Below, piece by piece: positions 39,075 to 48,945 of a stretch of 64,000 nt of DNA. The stretch's first letter is position 1; each line of letters begins with the position of its first letter. The notes beneath the pieces are model-generated. The model was given only the letters and a program-made list of their open reading frames with translations. It had not been told where the DNA came from and did no database searches. Source of the DNA: an uncultured Pelagibacteraceae bacterium (GTDB taxonomy: Bacteria > Pseudomonadota > Alphaproteobacteria > Pelagibacterales > Pelagibacteraceae); assembly GCA_902576045.1 (NCBI GenBank), contig CACGTU010000004.1:1-64000 (forward strand), given 5' to 3'. A program made the translations under genes and the position numbers.

Positions 39075-41945
39075 TTATGCAGCATCTTCTTTAAATTCGT
39101 CAATACTAGGACAGGTACAAAATATATTTTTATCTCCATAAACATTGTCTACTCTTGCAACTGGAGGCCAAAATTTATTTACTCTTAAAAATTTTGCAGG
39201 ATAAGCAGCTTGCTCTCTTGAATATTTATGTGTCCATTCATCTGAAGCTAATTCAAAATCGGTGTGTGGAGCATTTTTTATTGGATTATCAACTTTATCA
39301 AATTTACCTGACTTGATCATGTCAATTTCTGATTTAATGCTAATCAAGGTATCACAAAATCTATCTAGCTCAGATAAACTCTCACTTTCAGTTGGTTCTA
39401 TCATCATTGTACCAGCAACTGGCCATGACATTGTTGGTGCATGAAAACCATAATCTATCAATCTTTTAGCAATATCTTCTTCGGTAATACCTGTTTCACT
39501 CTTAATTAGTCTAATATCAATAATGCATTCATGAGCCACATTACCATTTGAGCCTTTGTAAAGTATTGGATAGTGATCTTTTAACCTATTTGCTATGTAA
39601 TTTGCATTTAGTATCGCAATTTGTGTTGCAAGTTTTAATCCTTGAGAGCCCATCATTTTAATATACATCCAAGAAATTGATAAAATACTTGAACTTCCCC
39701 AAGGTGCTGCGGAGACAGGACCAATTCCAGTTGAAGGCCCACAATCTTTAACTACCGGGTGATTGGGAAGATAAACCTGTAAATGCCTTTTACATGCAAT
39801 AGGTCCCATTCCAGGGCCTCCTCCACCGTGAGGAATACAAAATGTTTTATGTAAGTTTATATGGCAAACATCAGGACCAAAATTTCCTGGTTTTGCTATA
39901 CCAACCAGTGCATTTAAGTTTGCACCATCCATGTAAACTTGGCCTCCATGTTTATGAATTAATTCACATATATCTTTTATTTTTTCCTCAAATACACCAT
40001 GTGTGGATGGATATGTAACCATTAAAGCTCCGAGATTTTCCGAGTGTGTCTCAGCTTTTTTCTTTAAATCTTCAAAATCAACATTTCCCTCTTTATCACA
40101 ATTAATTACTACCACCTTCATTCCTACCATCTGGGCACTTGCTGGATTAGTTCCATGTGCTGAGCTAGGTATTAAGCATATATTTCTGTTTTGTTCGCCT
40201 CTATCTAAATGGTATTTTCTTATCACCATTAATCCAGCATATTCTCCTTGAGCACCTGCATTAGGCTGAAGTGATACACCAGAAAAACCAGTAATTGATC
40301 TTAGCCAATTTTTAAGATCAGTGAACAAAGCTCTATATCCTTCCATTTGCTCAACAGGAACGAATGGATGGGGCTCGGCTAATTCTCTCCATGAAATAGG
40401 GATCATTTCTGCAGTAGCATTTAACTTCATGGTACATGACCCTAATGCAATCATAGTTCTGTTAAGTGCGATATCCTTATCTTCTAACTTTTTAAGATAT
40501 CTAAGCATTTCTGTTTCAGAGTGATATGAATTGAAAACAGGATGTTCTAAGTATTTTGAAGTTCTCAATAAATTTTTTGGAAGGTTAGGTAAACTTACTG
40601 TAGGATCTTCTTTTTTAATAGACTCTGCTGCATTAAAAATTTTTAATAATTGATTAACTCTATAAACATTTTTTTTCTCATCAAAAGAAATGGCAAGCAT
40701 TTCTGAATTTACTTTTCTAATATTTACTTTTTGATCTAAAGCATTTTTAAAAATCTGATCAGTCTTCTCTTTAGTAATAATAGTTACAGTATCAAAGAAA
40801 TAATCTGAATATAATTCATATCCAGATTGTTTTATTTTATCAGCAAAGTTTTTTGCTAATTGTGAAACTCTCTCAGAAATTTCCTTTATTCCATCTGGTC
40901 CATGATAAATAGCATAAGCTGCTGATACAATCGCTAGTAATGCTTGTGCCGTACAAATATTGCTTGTTGCTTTGTCTCTTCTGATGTGCTGCTCTCTAGT
41001 TTGTAGAGATAATCTGTATGCCTTATTTCCATGTCTATCAACTGAAACACCAACGATTCTTCCTGGCATTGATCTTTTAAATTCATCTTTTGTTGCAAAA
41101 AAAGCTGCATGAGGCCCTCCATAACCCATTGGAATACCAAATCTTTGAGAGCTACCGACAGCTATATCTGCACCAAGTTCTCCTGGTGTTTTTAATTTAG
41201 CAAGTGCTAATAAATCACAAGCCAAGATCGCTTTACCATTTTTTTTGTGGATTTTACTTATATGTTCACTTGGATCTTTAATGTCACCTAGAGTTCCTGG
41301 GTATTGTAAAATTCCACAAACAATATCCTCTTTTAACTGATCCAAAACTTTGTCCTCATCACCAACAAGAACTTTTAATCCCATAGGTTCTGCTCTAGTT
41401 TGAACAACGTCGATTGTTTGTGGATGACAATTCTCTGAAATGAAAACTAAATTACTATCACTTTTGTTAAGTCTATGACTTAGACCCATAGCCTCTGCTG
41501 CTGCCGTTCCTTCGTCAAGCAGAGATGCATTTGCAATATCCATTCCTGTAAAATCAACAATCATTTGTTGGAAGTTTAATAACATTTCTAATCTTCCTTG
41601 AGCCACCTCAGGCTGGTAAGGCGTGTATGATGTATACCAACCAGGATTTTCCAATATATTTCTTAAAATAACATACGGTGTATAAGTTCCATAATAACCC
41701 ATGCCAATAAAATTGGAGTAAATTTGGTTTTTTTTTGAAATTGATTTTAATTTTCTAAGCGCTTCGTATTCTGAATTCGACTCACCAATATTTAGTTCAC
41801 CTTTAAACTGTATTTTATCTGGAACAGTACTGTTTATAAGATCATCTAATGACTTAAAGTTAAGTTCTTTAAGCATTTTTTGTTGCTCATTATTTGAAGG
41901 ACCTATGTGTCTTCGAATAAAGTCTTTTTGTGAATTATGTAACAT
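39075..41945 (-). CDS. gcvP: Glycine dehydrogenase (decarboxylating), single-chain P protein
   Basis: FIRRHIGPSNNEQQKML, SLLDEGTAAAEAM, HINLHKTFCIPHGGGGPGMGPI. Confidence 0.97.
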   Translation of the reverse strand: MLHNSQKDFIRRHIGPSNNEQQKMLKELNFKSLDDLINSTVPDKIQFKGELNIGESNSEYEALRKLKSISKKNQIYSNFIGMGYYGTYTPYVILRNILENPGWYTSYTPYQPEVAQGRLEMLLNFQQMIVDFTGMDIANASLLDEGTAAAEAMGLSHRLNKSDSNLVFISENCHPQTIDVVQTRAEPMGLKVLVGDEDKVLDQLKEDIVCGILQYPGTLGDIKDPSEHISKIHKKNGKAILACDLLALAKLKTPGELGADIAVGSSQRFGIPMGYGGPHAAFFATKDEFKRSMPGRIVGVSVDRHGNKAYRLSLQTREQHIRRDKATSNICTAQALLAIVSAAYAIYHGPDGIKEISERVSQLAKNFADKIKQSGYELYSDYFFDTVTIITKEKTDQIFKNALDQKVNIRKVNSEMLAISFDEKKNVYRVNQLLKIFNAAESIKKEDPTVSLPNLPKNLLRTSKYLEHPVFNSYHSETEMLRYLKKLEDKDIALNRTMIALGSCTMKLNATAEMIPISWRELAEPHPFVPVEQMEGYRALFTDLKNWLRSITGFSGVSLQPNAGAQGEYAGLMVIRKYHLDRGEQNRNICLIPSSAHGTNPASAQMVGMKVVVINCDKEGNVDFEDLKKKAETHSENLGALMVTYPSTHGVFEEKIKDICELIHKHGGQVYMDGANLNALVGIAKPGNFGPDVCHINLHKTFCIPHGGGGPGMGPIACKRHLQVYLPNHPVVKDCGPSTGIGPVSAAPWGSSSILSISWMYIKMMGSQGLKLATQIAILNANYIANRLKDHYPILYKGSNGNVAHECIIDIRLIKSETGITEEDIAKRLIDYGFHAPTMSWPVAGTMMIEPTESESLSELDRFCDTLISIKSEIDMIKSGKFDKVDNPIKNAPHTDFELASDEWTHKYSREQAAYPAKFLRVNKFWPPVARVDNVYGDKNIFCTCPSIDEFKEDAA

Positions 41946-42325
41946 TAGCTTGATGTCTCCTTTGCAAATTTCTCGTATTCTTCTTTATTCATTAACGTGT
42001 CTAATTCTGATAAATCTTTTACTTTCAATTTAAAAAACCATGCAGCACCCTCGGGGTCTTCATTAATTTTTGCTGGATCGTCCACAATAGATTGATTTAT
42101 ATCAACTACTTCTCCACTGATAGGTGTGTAAACGTCACTTGCGGCTTTTGTAGACTCTACAACACCTGCAGTTCCATCTTTTTCAACATTTGTGCCTTTT
42201 TCTGGCAACTCAGCAAAAACTATATCACCTAACATTTCAGTTGCATGTTTTGTAATTCCAATAGTTGCAACCTCACCCTCCAGTGTAATCCATTCATGCT
42301 CTTTGGAAAATTTAACTTCAGACAT
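41945..42325 (-). CDS. gcvH: Glycine cleavage system H protein
   Basis: [40 protein letters not shown]. Confidence 0.97.
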   Translation of the reverse strand: MSEVKFSKEHEWITLEGEVATIGITKHATEMLGDIVFAELPEKGTNVEKDGTAGVVESTKAASDVYTPISGEVVDINQSIVDDPAKINEDPEGAAWFFKLKVKDLSELDTLMNKEEYEKFAKETSS

Positions 42326-43421
42326 TTTTTTCTCCTTTTACATAGTTTTTTTTATAAAATGGTAAATCACAAACATTGGCTGGAACTTTTTTTCCTCTTA
42401 CTTCTAAAAAGATTTTTGTATTTGTTGGTGAGTAATTGTTTTCGACATACCCCATTGCAATTGAGCATTCAACACTTGGTCCAAATGTACCGCTTGTAAC
42501 TTTACCTATTTCTTTATCGTTCTGATCAAAAATTTTAGTATTTCCTCTTGCTATAACTCTTGTTTCAGGTTTGATACCAACTCTTAAAGTCTTTACTCCA
42601 TTATCAATTTGTTTTTTTATAATATCTGAACCAGGATAATCACTACCAACTCTTGATTTAGGTATTGCCCATTTCAAGTTTGCCTCAATCGGACTTGTTT
42701 TTTCGTCAAGATCATTACCATATAAGCATAAACCAGCTTCTAATCTTAGCGTATCTCTTGCGCCAAGCCCTATAAGTTTAGCACCATAATTAATTAATTG
42801 ATCTACAAATTTTTCAGCTTTTTTATTATCTAAAGAGATCTCAAAACCATCTTCACCAGTATAACCAGATCTTGTTATGTATATATTTGAATTATCATAT
42901 TCAAATTCCCCTCCATTCATGAATTTAAGATTAGTTATATTTGAAACTACTTTTCCTAATACATCCTTTGCTTTTGGTCCTTGTATTGCAATCAAAGATA
43001 GGCTTTCATCTAAATTTAAATCATATTTGCCATTTAATTTTTTTTTTATTATTTCAAGATCTTGCTTTTTACATGCTGCATTTAAAATAATTAAGTAACC
43101 ATCTTTTAATTTTGTAATAATTAAATCGTCGTAAATTCCTCCCTTATCATTCATTAAAAAAGAATATTTACTTTGATTAGTCTTTAAATTTTTTAAATTA
43201 ACTGGAAATATTTTTTCTAGATCATCTGTAAGATGATCTGAACCGTTTATAAATAGCTGTCCCATATGTGATACGTCAAATATACCCGCATTTTCTCTAG
43301 TAAATTTGTGTTCTTGGATTATTCCACTCTTATATTGTATGGGCATTTGGTAACCTGCAAACTCAACCATCTTTGCACCATGTTGGATATGTAATTTATA
43401 TAAAGGTGTTTTTTTATTCAT
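42318..43421 (-). CDS. gcvT: Glycine cleavage system T protein (aminomethyltransferase)
   Basis: [46 protein letters not shown]. Confidence 0.97.
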   Translation of the reverse strand: MNKKTPLYKLHIQHGAKMVEFAGYQMPIQYKSGIIQEHKFTRENAGIFDVSHMGQLFINGSDHLTDDLEKIFPVNLKNLKTNQSKYSFLMNDKGGIYDDLIITKLKDGYLIILNAACKKQDLEIIKKKLNGKYDLNLDESLSLIAIQGPKAKDVLGKVVSNITNLKFMNGGEFEYDNSNIYITRSGYTGEDGFEISLDNKKAEKFVDQLINYGAKLIGLGARDTLRLEAGLCLYGNDLDEKTSPIEANLKWAIPKSRVGSDYPGSDIIKKQIDNGVKTLRVGIKPETRVIARGNTKIFDQNDKEIGKVTSGTFGPSVECSIAMGYVENNYSPTNTKIFLEVRGKKVPANVCDLPFYKKNYVKGEKNV

Positions 43422-43437
43422 ATTAACTCTTTAATCC

Positions 43438-43580
43438 CCTCTGTCTTGTTGCCTGAGAGTTTTGCTCCTTCGGCGAGAACTTAATCTCTTTCCAGAGTTA
43501 ATACGTACGGTCCTTTTGCCTGAGAGATTATTGGGTATTTGCTCCTTCGGCGCTACATTGAGTAGTCTCTCCCGTGAGTT
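43438..43580 (-). promoter_or_regulatory. Tandem glycine riboswitch (two aptamers) upstream of gcvT
   Basis: Minus strand: CGGGAGAGACTACTC...GCGCCGAAGGAGCAAA...CTCTCAGGCAAAAGGACCG, then CTCTGGAAAGAG...CGCCGAAGGAGCAAAACTCTCAGGCAACAAGACAGAG; both carry conserved glycine-aptamer core sequences. Confidence 0.95.
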
Positions 43581-43613
43581 CTTATAACACAATTTATTAT
43601 AAAATATAAATAT

Positions 43614-44483
43614 TTATGCAGATTTTTTTTTAAAAAATAAAGTTAAAAACTGTAATAGAACTGCGAATATAACCACGGACCCACCAATTAAAACAATAAA
43701 AGGAGGGTTTTCATTAACAAACATCCATGCCCAAAGAGGTCCTAAAACTGCCTCAGTAAGCATAATTATCCCAACAAATGCAGAAGGTGTAGATCTTGCA
43801 CCAACTGTAATAAAAATAAATCCAAATCCCAATTGAAAAAAACCAGCTAAAAATCCTAAAAAAATATCATGGCTAGAAATTGCAATAGTTGGTGACATCA
43901 AGTATCCAATAATCATTGCAAATATACCTGCTACAAGTTGAAGTGGGACCATGTCAAAATCTGGATATTTTCTTACTACTAGAATTAAAATTGCGAATGA
44001 AATTGGCATTAGAAATGCAGCTATATTTCCAGACATTTCTCCAGGTGATAAAGAATTACCCACCATCATGATTATACCAGCTATTGCCAAAATGATTGAA
44101 GCTAAAGTGATTTTAGATATTTTTTCTTTTAAAAATAAATAACCAAATACAGCAAGAAATATCGTTTGTGTCTGAATTATAAAATTAGTATTTGTTACAG
44201 TTGTATTGTACATTGCAAAAACATAACTTGCAAAGCCTACTGCTAGAATTAAACCACCAAACAAACCTGGAATACCAGATTTAATAAGTACACTAAAAAT
44301 TTTTTGTTTATAAGAAATTATTAAGAATAAAAATACAACAATTATAAAAAAAAGAGATCTCCAAAATAATATTTGCCATAAAGTTGATCCTTCAAATGAC
44401 TTTACAATCATACCGCCAAAACTAAGGCTACAGGCACCTAAAAATACAAGAAATGGTCCTGGTATTTTTGAAATTATATTCAC
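43614..44483 (-). CDS. DMT/EamA transporter
   Basis: 10 TM pattern. Confidence 0.85.
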   Translation of the reverse strand: MNIISKIPGPFLVFLGACSLSFGGMIVKSFEGSTLWQILFWRSLFFIIVVFLFLIISYKQKIFSVLIKSGIPGLFGGLILAVGFASYVFAMYNTTVTNTNFIIQTQTIFLAVFGYLFLKEKISKITLASIILAIAGIIMMVGNSLSPGEMSGNIAAFLMPISFAILILVVRKYPDFDMVPLQLVAGIFAMIIGYLMSPTIAISSHDIFLGFLAGFFQLGFGFIFITVGARSTPSAFVGIIMLTEAVLGPLWAWMFVNENPPFIVLIGGSVVIFAVLLQFLTLFFKKKSA

Positions 44484-45424
44484 AAGATTTTTGAAATTAT
44501 ATTATTTGTTTCCATTTCATATAATTTAAAAATTGTTTCTGCATCTTTTAAATTCACTTCTTTAAACTTTATTTTTGATCCAGGTGTTAATTGTGAGAGT
44601 TTATCGAAATCAGCACTAATAACAGTAGCTATTTTTGGATACCCGCCTATCGTACCATGGTCTGCAAGCATTATAATAGGATTACCATCAGCTGGGATTT
44701 GTATAACTCCTTTTACAAGCCCTTCAGATTTAATATTGGTATTAATAATATTGTCTAATCTCTCTCCCTCTAAACGCATTCCCATTCTATCTGTAAGTTT
44801 GGTCACACTATATTCCTTTTTAAAAAACTTAGCTTGGGACTCTTTAGAGAAATAATGAAAATTAGTTCCTTTTATAACTCTTATATTTTCAATTTTAGAA
44901 TTAATGTGATCTAATTTTCTTCTTGATAATTCTTTTATATTTGAAACTTCAATCTTTTGATTATCTTGTAGTTTTTTACCTTTATTTGAACCGATATTAG
45001 CTTTTGTGTTTATAGAGCAGCTTTTCCATTGATAATCTAAGTTTAGGTCAGCTCCAATTGCCAAATAACCATAAACAGATTTATTTGTTGAAATTAAATC
45101 AATTTCGTCATGATCCTCTAATATAATTGTTTCATAACATTTACCCTCAATCTCATTTTTATTTTTAAAAATTTTAAATTTTACGTCTCCTGAAACTGAT
45201 ATATTTAAAGGATCGCCGTGATACACTAATCTTGGTCCTTGATATGCAAATTCTATTATCGGATGGCTTGGAATATTCTGAAGAATTTTGTTGGATATAA
45301 TATAATTTCTTCTATCCATTACTCCACTTATTGGAATTCCAATATGATTTAGATTATTTCTACCTAAATCCTGAAAAGTTGTATTGATCCCTGCTCTTAT
45401 GACTTTGAAAAAATTTTCACTCAT
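44480..45424 (-). CDS. pxpC: 5-oxoprolinase subunit C / biotin-dependent carboxyltransferase-like
   Basis: VIRAGINTTFQDLGRNNLNHIGIPISGVMDRRNY, GTIGGYPKIATVISAD; start at ATG overlapping pxpB stop. Confidence 0.9.
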   Translation of the reverse strand: MSENFFKVIRAGINTTFQDLGRNNLNHIGIPISGVMDRRNYIISNKILQNIPSHPIIEFAYQGPRLVYHGDPLNISVSGDVKFKIFKNKNEIEGKCYETIILEDHDEIDLISTNKSVYGYLAIGADLNLDYQWKSCSINTKANIGSNKGKKLQDNQKIEVSNIKELSRRKLDHINSKIENIRVIKGTNFHYFSKESQAKFFKKEYSVTKLTDRMGMRLEGERLDNIINTNIKSEGLVKGVIQIPADGNPIIMLADHGTIGGYPKIATVISADFDKLSQLTPGSKIKFKEVNLKDAETIFKLYEMETNNIISKIL

Positions 45425-46091
45425 TATAGTTTTTATATTTTTCTTTATTGATTTTAATAAAACTAACTGTATCACCTGGATTAATTAGGTTTGGATTATC
45501 TTCGTTCAGTGAGTCAAAAACATTCAAGGGTGTATTGCCAATTATATTCCAACCACCTGGACTTTCAAAAGTATAAATATTGCAAAATTGTTCTGTTAAA
45601 CCAATTGAACCTTTTGGAACTTTAACTCTTGGAGTTTCTAATCTTTTGGCATGCAAATTTTTATCAATATCTCCTAAGAAAGGCATGCCTGCAATAAAAC
45701 CTGTCATATAACAGAAATATTCTTTTGAAAAAAATGTTTCTAAAATTTCATCATTTGGCTTATTTAATTTTCTTTCAAGCTTTTTAAGATCTAATGCATA
45801 TTCTTCCTCACAACATAATGGGATTTGAATTTTTTTTTTAGATGTACTGAGATTTTTTTTTATCTCTAAGTTTTCAATAATTTTTTTAGTTTTTTCAAAG
45901 TTCGTAATTGATAAATCAAATGAAACTATAAGCTTGTTGTAAGACGGAGTTAAATTTGTAATTCCCTCAAACTTACTGTCTTTTAAACTTTGAAAGTAAT
46001 TAATTACTTTTGAATTAATTTCTTTATTAACATCATTACCAAAATCACAATAAACTGCTGCGTCACCAAGATTTGATATATTTTTTATCAT
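45417..46091 (-). CDS. pxpB: 5-oxoprolinase subunit B
   Basis: YMTGFIAGMPFLGDID, RLETPRVKVPKGSIGLTEQFCNIYTFESPGGWNIIGNTPL. Confidence 0.93.
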   Translation of the reverse strand: MIKNISNLGDAAVYCDFGNDVNKEINSKVINYFQSLKDSKFEGITNLTPSYNKLIVSFDLSITNFEKTKKIIENLEIKKNLSTSKKKIQIPLCCEEEYALDLKKLERKLNKPNDEILETFFSKEYFCYMTGFIAGMPFLGDIDKNLHAKRLETPRVKVPKGSIGLTEQFCNIYTFESPGGWNIIGNTPLNVFDSLNEDNPNLINPGDTVSFIKINKEKYKNYNE

Positions 46092-46119
46092 GCCATGTTA
46101 TACTTTAAACTTTGTTGCT

Positions 46120-46896
46120 ATGGAAATTAATATAAATTGTGATTTAGGTGAAAAATCCAAACATCATTCAAATAAAAATGATCCTGATTTACTTGAGATA
46201 GTAAATTCTGCAAATATAGCCTGCGGCTATCATGCTGGCGATGAAGAAACAATGAATAATGTTATAAAAATATCTAAAAAAAATAATGTAAGTATTGGAG
46301 CCCACCCTTCGTTTAATGATCCAGAAAATTTTGGAAGAGAAAGAATGAATTTATCTTCCAATGAAATTAGAAAATTAATATTAGATCAATATGAAATTTT
46401 ACAAAAAATTGCATCTGATCACGGAGAAAGTGTTACACATATAAAACCACATGGTGCATTAAATAATATGGCATGTGAAGATTTGGATTTAGCAATCACT
46501 CTTGCAAAAGCTGTTCAAGAAACTGGTGATGATATTATTTATTTAGTTCCAACTGGTTCGAAAATGGAAATAGCTGCAAAAAAATTAAATATGAATATTG
46601 CATGTGAAATTTTTGCTGATCGTAACTATGAAGATGATGGAAACTTAGTTTCTAGAAAAAAATCTCATGCTCTTATTACCGACCCTGAGGAAGCTAAAAA
46701 ACACGTATTAAACATGGTAAAAAATCAGTCACTTAATTGTCACAGTGGGAAGCAGATACCTTGTGAAATAGACTCTGTGTGCATACATGGAGACAATCTT
46801 AGTTCACTAGGAACAGCAAAGTTAATTAAAAAAAACCTGTTGGAAAATGGTCTTGAACTAAAAGCATTAAATAAAATGGAGAAATTTAAAAAATGA
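46120..46896 (+). CDS. pxpA: 5-oxoprolinase subunit A (LamB/YcsF family)
   Basis: MEININCDLGE, SANIACGYHAGDEETM, HIKPHGALNN, CEIFADRNYEDDGNLVSRK. Confidence 0.95.
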   Translation: MEININCDLGEKSKHHSNKNDPDLLEIVNSANIACGYHAGDEETMNNVIKISKKNNVSIGAHPSFNDPENFGRERMNLSSNEIRKLILDQYEILQKIASDHGESVTHIKPHGALNNMACEDLDLAITLAKAVQETGDDIIYLVPTGSKMEIAAKKLNMNIACEIFADRNYEDDGNLVSRKKSHALITDPEEAKKHVLNMVKNQSLNCHSGKQIPCEIDSVCIHGDNLSSLGTAKLIKKNLLENGLELKALNKMEKFKK

Positions 46897-47375
46897 AAAA
46901 AACCTTTGTTATTCTTTTGTTAACTATGGGATTAACCTGTAATTCGTTTGCTGCAGGTTCGTCATCATCAAGTTCGGAGACTAAATCCAATTATGATAAA
47001 GCCGTAAAGCTTATAAAGGCTGCAAAAAAGTATGAAATAGACGGAAAAGTAGACAAGGCAAAGAAAAGATACGAAAGAGCTTTGAAATTTTTAGTGGTGT
47101 CAAATAAGAATAAACCAAATAAAGCTGACACTCTTAACTATTTAGGTTTTACAACTAGAAAATTGGGAGATTTTGAGAACGGAGAGAAATATTACCTTCA
47201 AGGTTTAGCTATTGATCCAAAACATAAAGGTATAAACGAATATTTAGGTGAATTATATGTTGCAACAAATAGGCATAATCTTGCTGTCGAAAGACTTGAG
47301 GTTTTAAAGGGTTGTGGTTGTGAGGAATATGATCAACTAAAAGCTGTCATAGCTGGTGAAAAATCAAAGTATTAA
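46893..47375 (+). CDS. Secreted/periplasmic TPR protein
   Basis: Signal-like N-terminus, TPR pattern GDFENGEKYYLQGLAIDPKHKGINEYLGELY. Confidence 0.75.
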   Translation: MKKTFVILLLTMGLTCNSFAAGSSSSSSETKSNYDKAVKLIKAAKKYEIDGKVDKAKKRYERALKFLVVSNKNKPNKADTLNYLGFTTRKLGDFENGEKYYLQGLAIDPKHKGINEYLGELYVATNRHNLAVERLEVLKGCGCEEYDQLKAVIAGEKSKY

Positions 47376-47489
47376 TAAATACTTAACAGATATTATAATA
47401 TGTTAAGTTCGTAAAAAATTTTAATTAGCAAAATATTTAAAATTATTTATATAGTATAATTAAATACCCTAAAAAGTTGAAATTTTAAA

Positions 47490-48101
47490 TTGATAGAACA
47501 ATCTTTAATATTATTACAAATAATCTTTATTGATATAATTTTAGCTGCAGATAATGCGATTATAATTGGCTTAATTGCTGCAAACTTTGTTCCTAAAAAT
47601 AGAAAAAAAATTATCTTTTGGGGTGTTGTAGGTGCACTTGTTTTTAAAGTAGTTTTTGCAATATTTGCTACTTACCTATTTAAATTCTATTTCATCAAAA
47701 TTTTAGGGGGGTTGCTTTTAATTTGGATTGTGAATGATTTAAGAAAAGATTTATTTGAAATTCAAAAAATTAAATCACCAAAAAAAAAATCAATGGAACC
47801 ATCATTTATTAAAAGTATCTACAAGGTTCTATTTGCTGATATTACAATTAGCTTTGACAATGTTATTGGAGTTGTTGGAGCCTCAAAAGGTAACTTTGGA
47901 TTTATGATATTTGGATTAGTTTTATCAGTAGTATTAACTGGTGCTTTAGCAACATACTTAGCAAATTATATTCAAAAACATTTGTGGATTGCCTATATAG
48001 GTTTAGGTTTTATTTTGCTGGTAGCCATTCAATTAATAATAGGTGGAATGGTTGATTTAGAGATAATAAATATAAATGAGGAATTTAAAAAATATTTTTA
48101 A
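47490..48101 (+). CDS. TerC family (YjbE-type) integral membrane protein (TTG start)
   Basis: IIFIDIILAADNAIIIGLIAANF and ADITISFDNVIGVVGASKG. Confidence 0.9.
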   Translation: MIEQSLILLQIIFIDIILAADNAIIIGLIAANFVPKNRKKIIFWGVVGALVFKVVFAIFATYLFKFYFIKILGGLLLIWIVNDLRKDLFEIQKIKSPKKKSMEPSFIKSIYKVLFADITISFDNVIGVVGASKGNFGFMIFGLVLSVVLTGALATYLANYIQKHLWIAYIGLGFILLVAIQLIIGGMVDLEIININEEFKKYF

Positions 48102-48874
48102 TAAGAATATTTTTTACTAGGATATTTTTTGCTTTTAACTTCTTTTGTAAATTTGCTAATTCCTTTTCGGATAAAACGTCTTAAATCAATATATTTTTTA
48201 ACAAATTTTATTTTTGATTGAGTTAGTCCCAAAATATCATCAGTGACTAAAATTTGACCATCACAATTATTAGATGATCCAATTCCAATCGTTGGAATTG
48301 TAATTTTTCTAGTAATCTCTTTTGATAAATCACTCTTTACACATTCAAGAACTATTGCAAATGCTCCAGATTTTTCTAAAAGTTCAGCATCACTTAAAAG
48401 ACTATTTCTTTCACGTGCAGACTTTCCTTTTGATTTAAATTTTCCTCTAACAGTTTGAGGAGTTATACCAAGATGTCCTAAAACAGGTATTTTGTTTTTA
48501 ATTAAGTGTTTGACTATTTCTTTAATTCTAAGTCCGCCTTCTAATTTTACTCCGTCACATTTTGTTTCTTTCATTACTTTTTTGCAGTTTTTTAAAGCCT
48601 CAGCTTTATTTCTATAAGTATTATAAGGCATATCTACAATCATCAGACTTTTGGATATTCCCAATCTAACACTCTTTGAGTGTTCTATCATTTTTTCAAG
48701 TGTGACTTGTCTGGTTGAATTGTAATTGTAAAGAACCGATCCAAGAGAATCTCCAACTAAAATAAGATCTGTAAATTTATCTACTTCTTCTGCAATATTT
48801 TTTGAATAAGCTGTTAGACAAACAATTTTTGACTTTTTTTTTTTTTGTTTTATTTTTTTTACCTTATCGAACAT
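48098..48874 (-). CDS. panB: 3-methyl-2-oxobutanoate hydroxymethyltransferase
   Basis: LVGDSLGSVLYNYNST, VKLEGG, PVLGHLGITPQTV, TIGIGSSNNCDGQILVTDDILG. Confidence 0.94.
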   Translation of the reverse strand: MFDKVKKIKQKKKKSKIVCLTAYSKNIAEEVDKFTDLILVGDSLGSVLYNYNSTRQVTLEKMIEHSKSVRLGISKSLMIVDMPYNTYRNKAEALKNCKKVMKETKCDGVKLEGGLRIKEIVKHLIKNKIPVLGHLGITPQTVRGKFKSKGKSARERNSLLSDAELLEKSGAFAIVLECVKSDLSKEITRKITIPTIGIGSSNNCDGQILVTDDILGLTQSKIKFVKKYIDLRRFIRKGISKFTKEVKSKKYPSKKYSY

Positions 48875-48945
48875 TTAAATTCTATAGATATAATAATTTA
48901 ATAAAGTATTATGCACATATTGTGTCATTAATTAATACATACTTA

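Noticed and set aside
48875-48945. CACATATTGTG palindrome upstream of panB as operator
   Set aside because: Short AT-rich palindrome easily expected by chance; no second copy or conserved context visible
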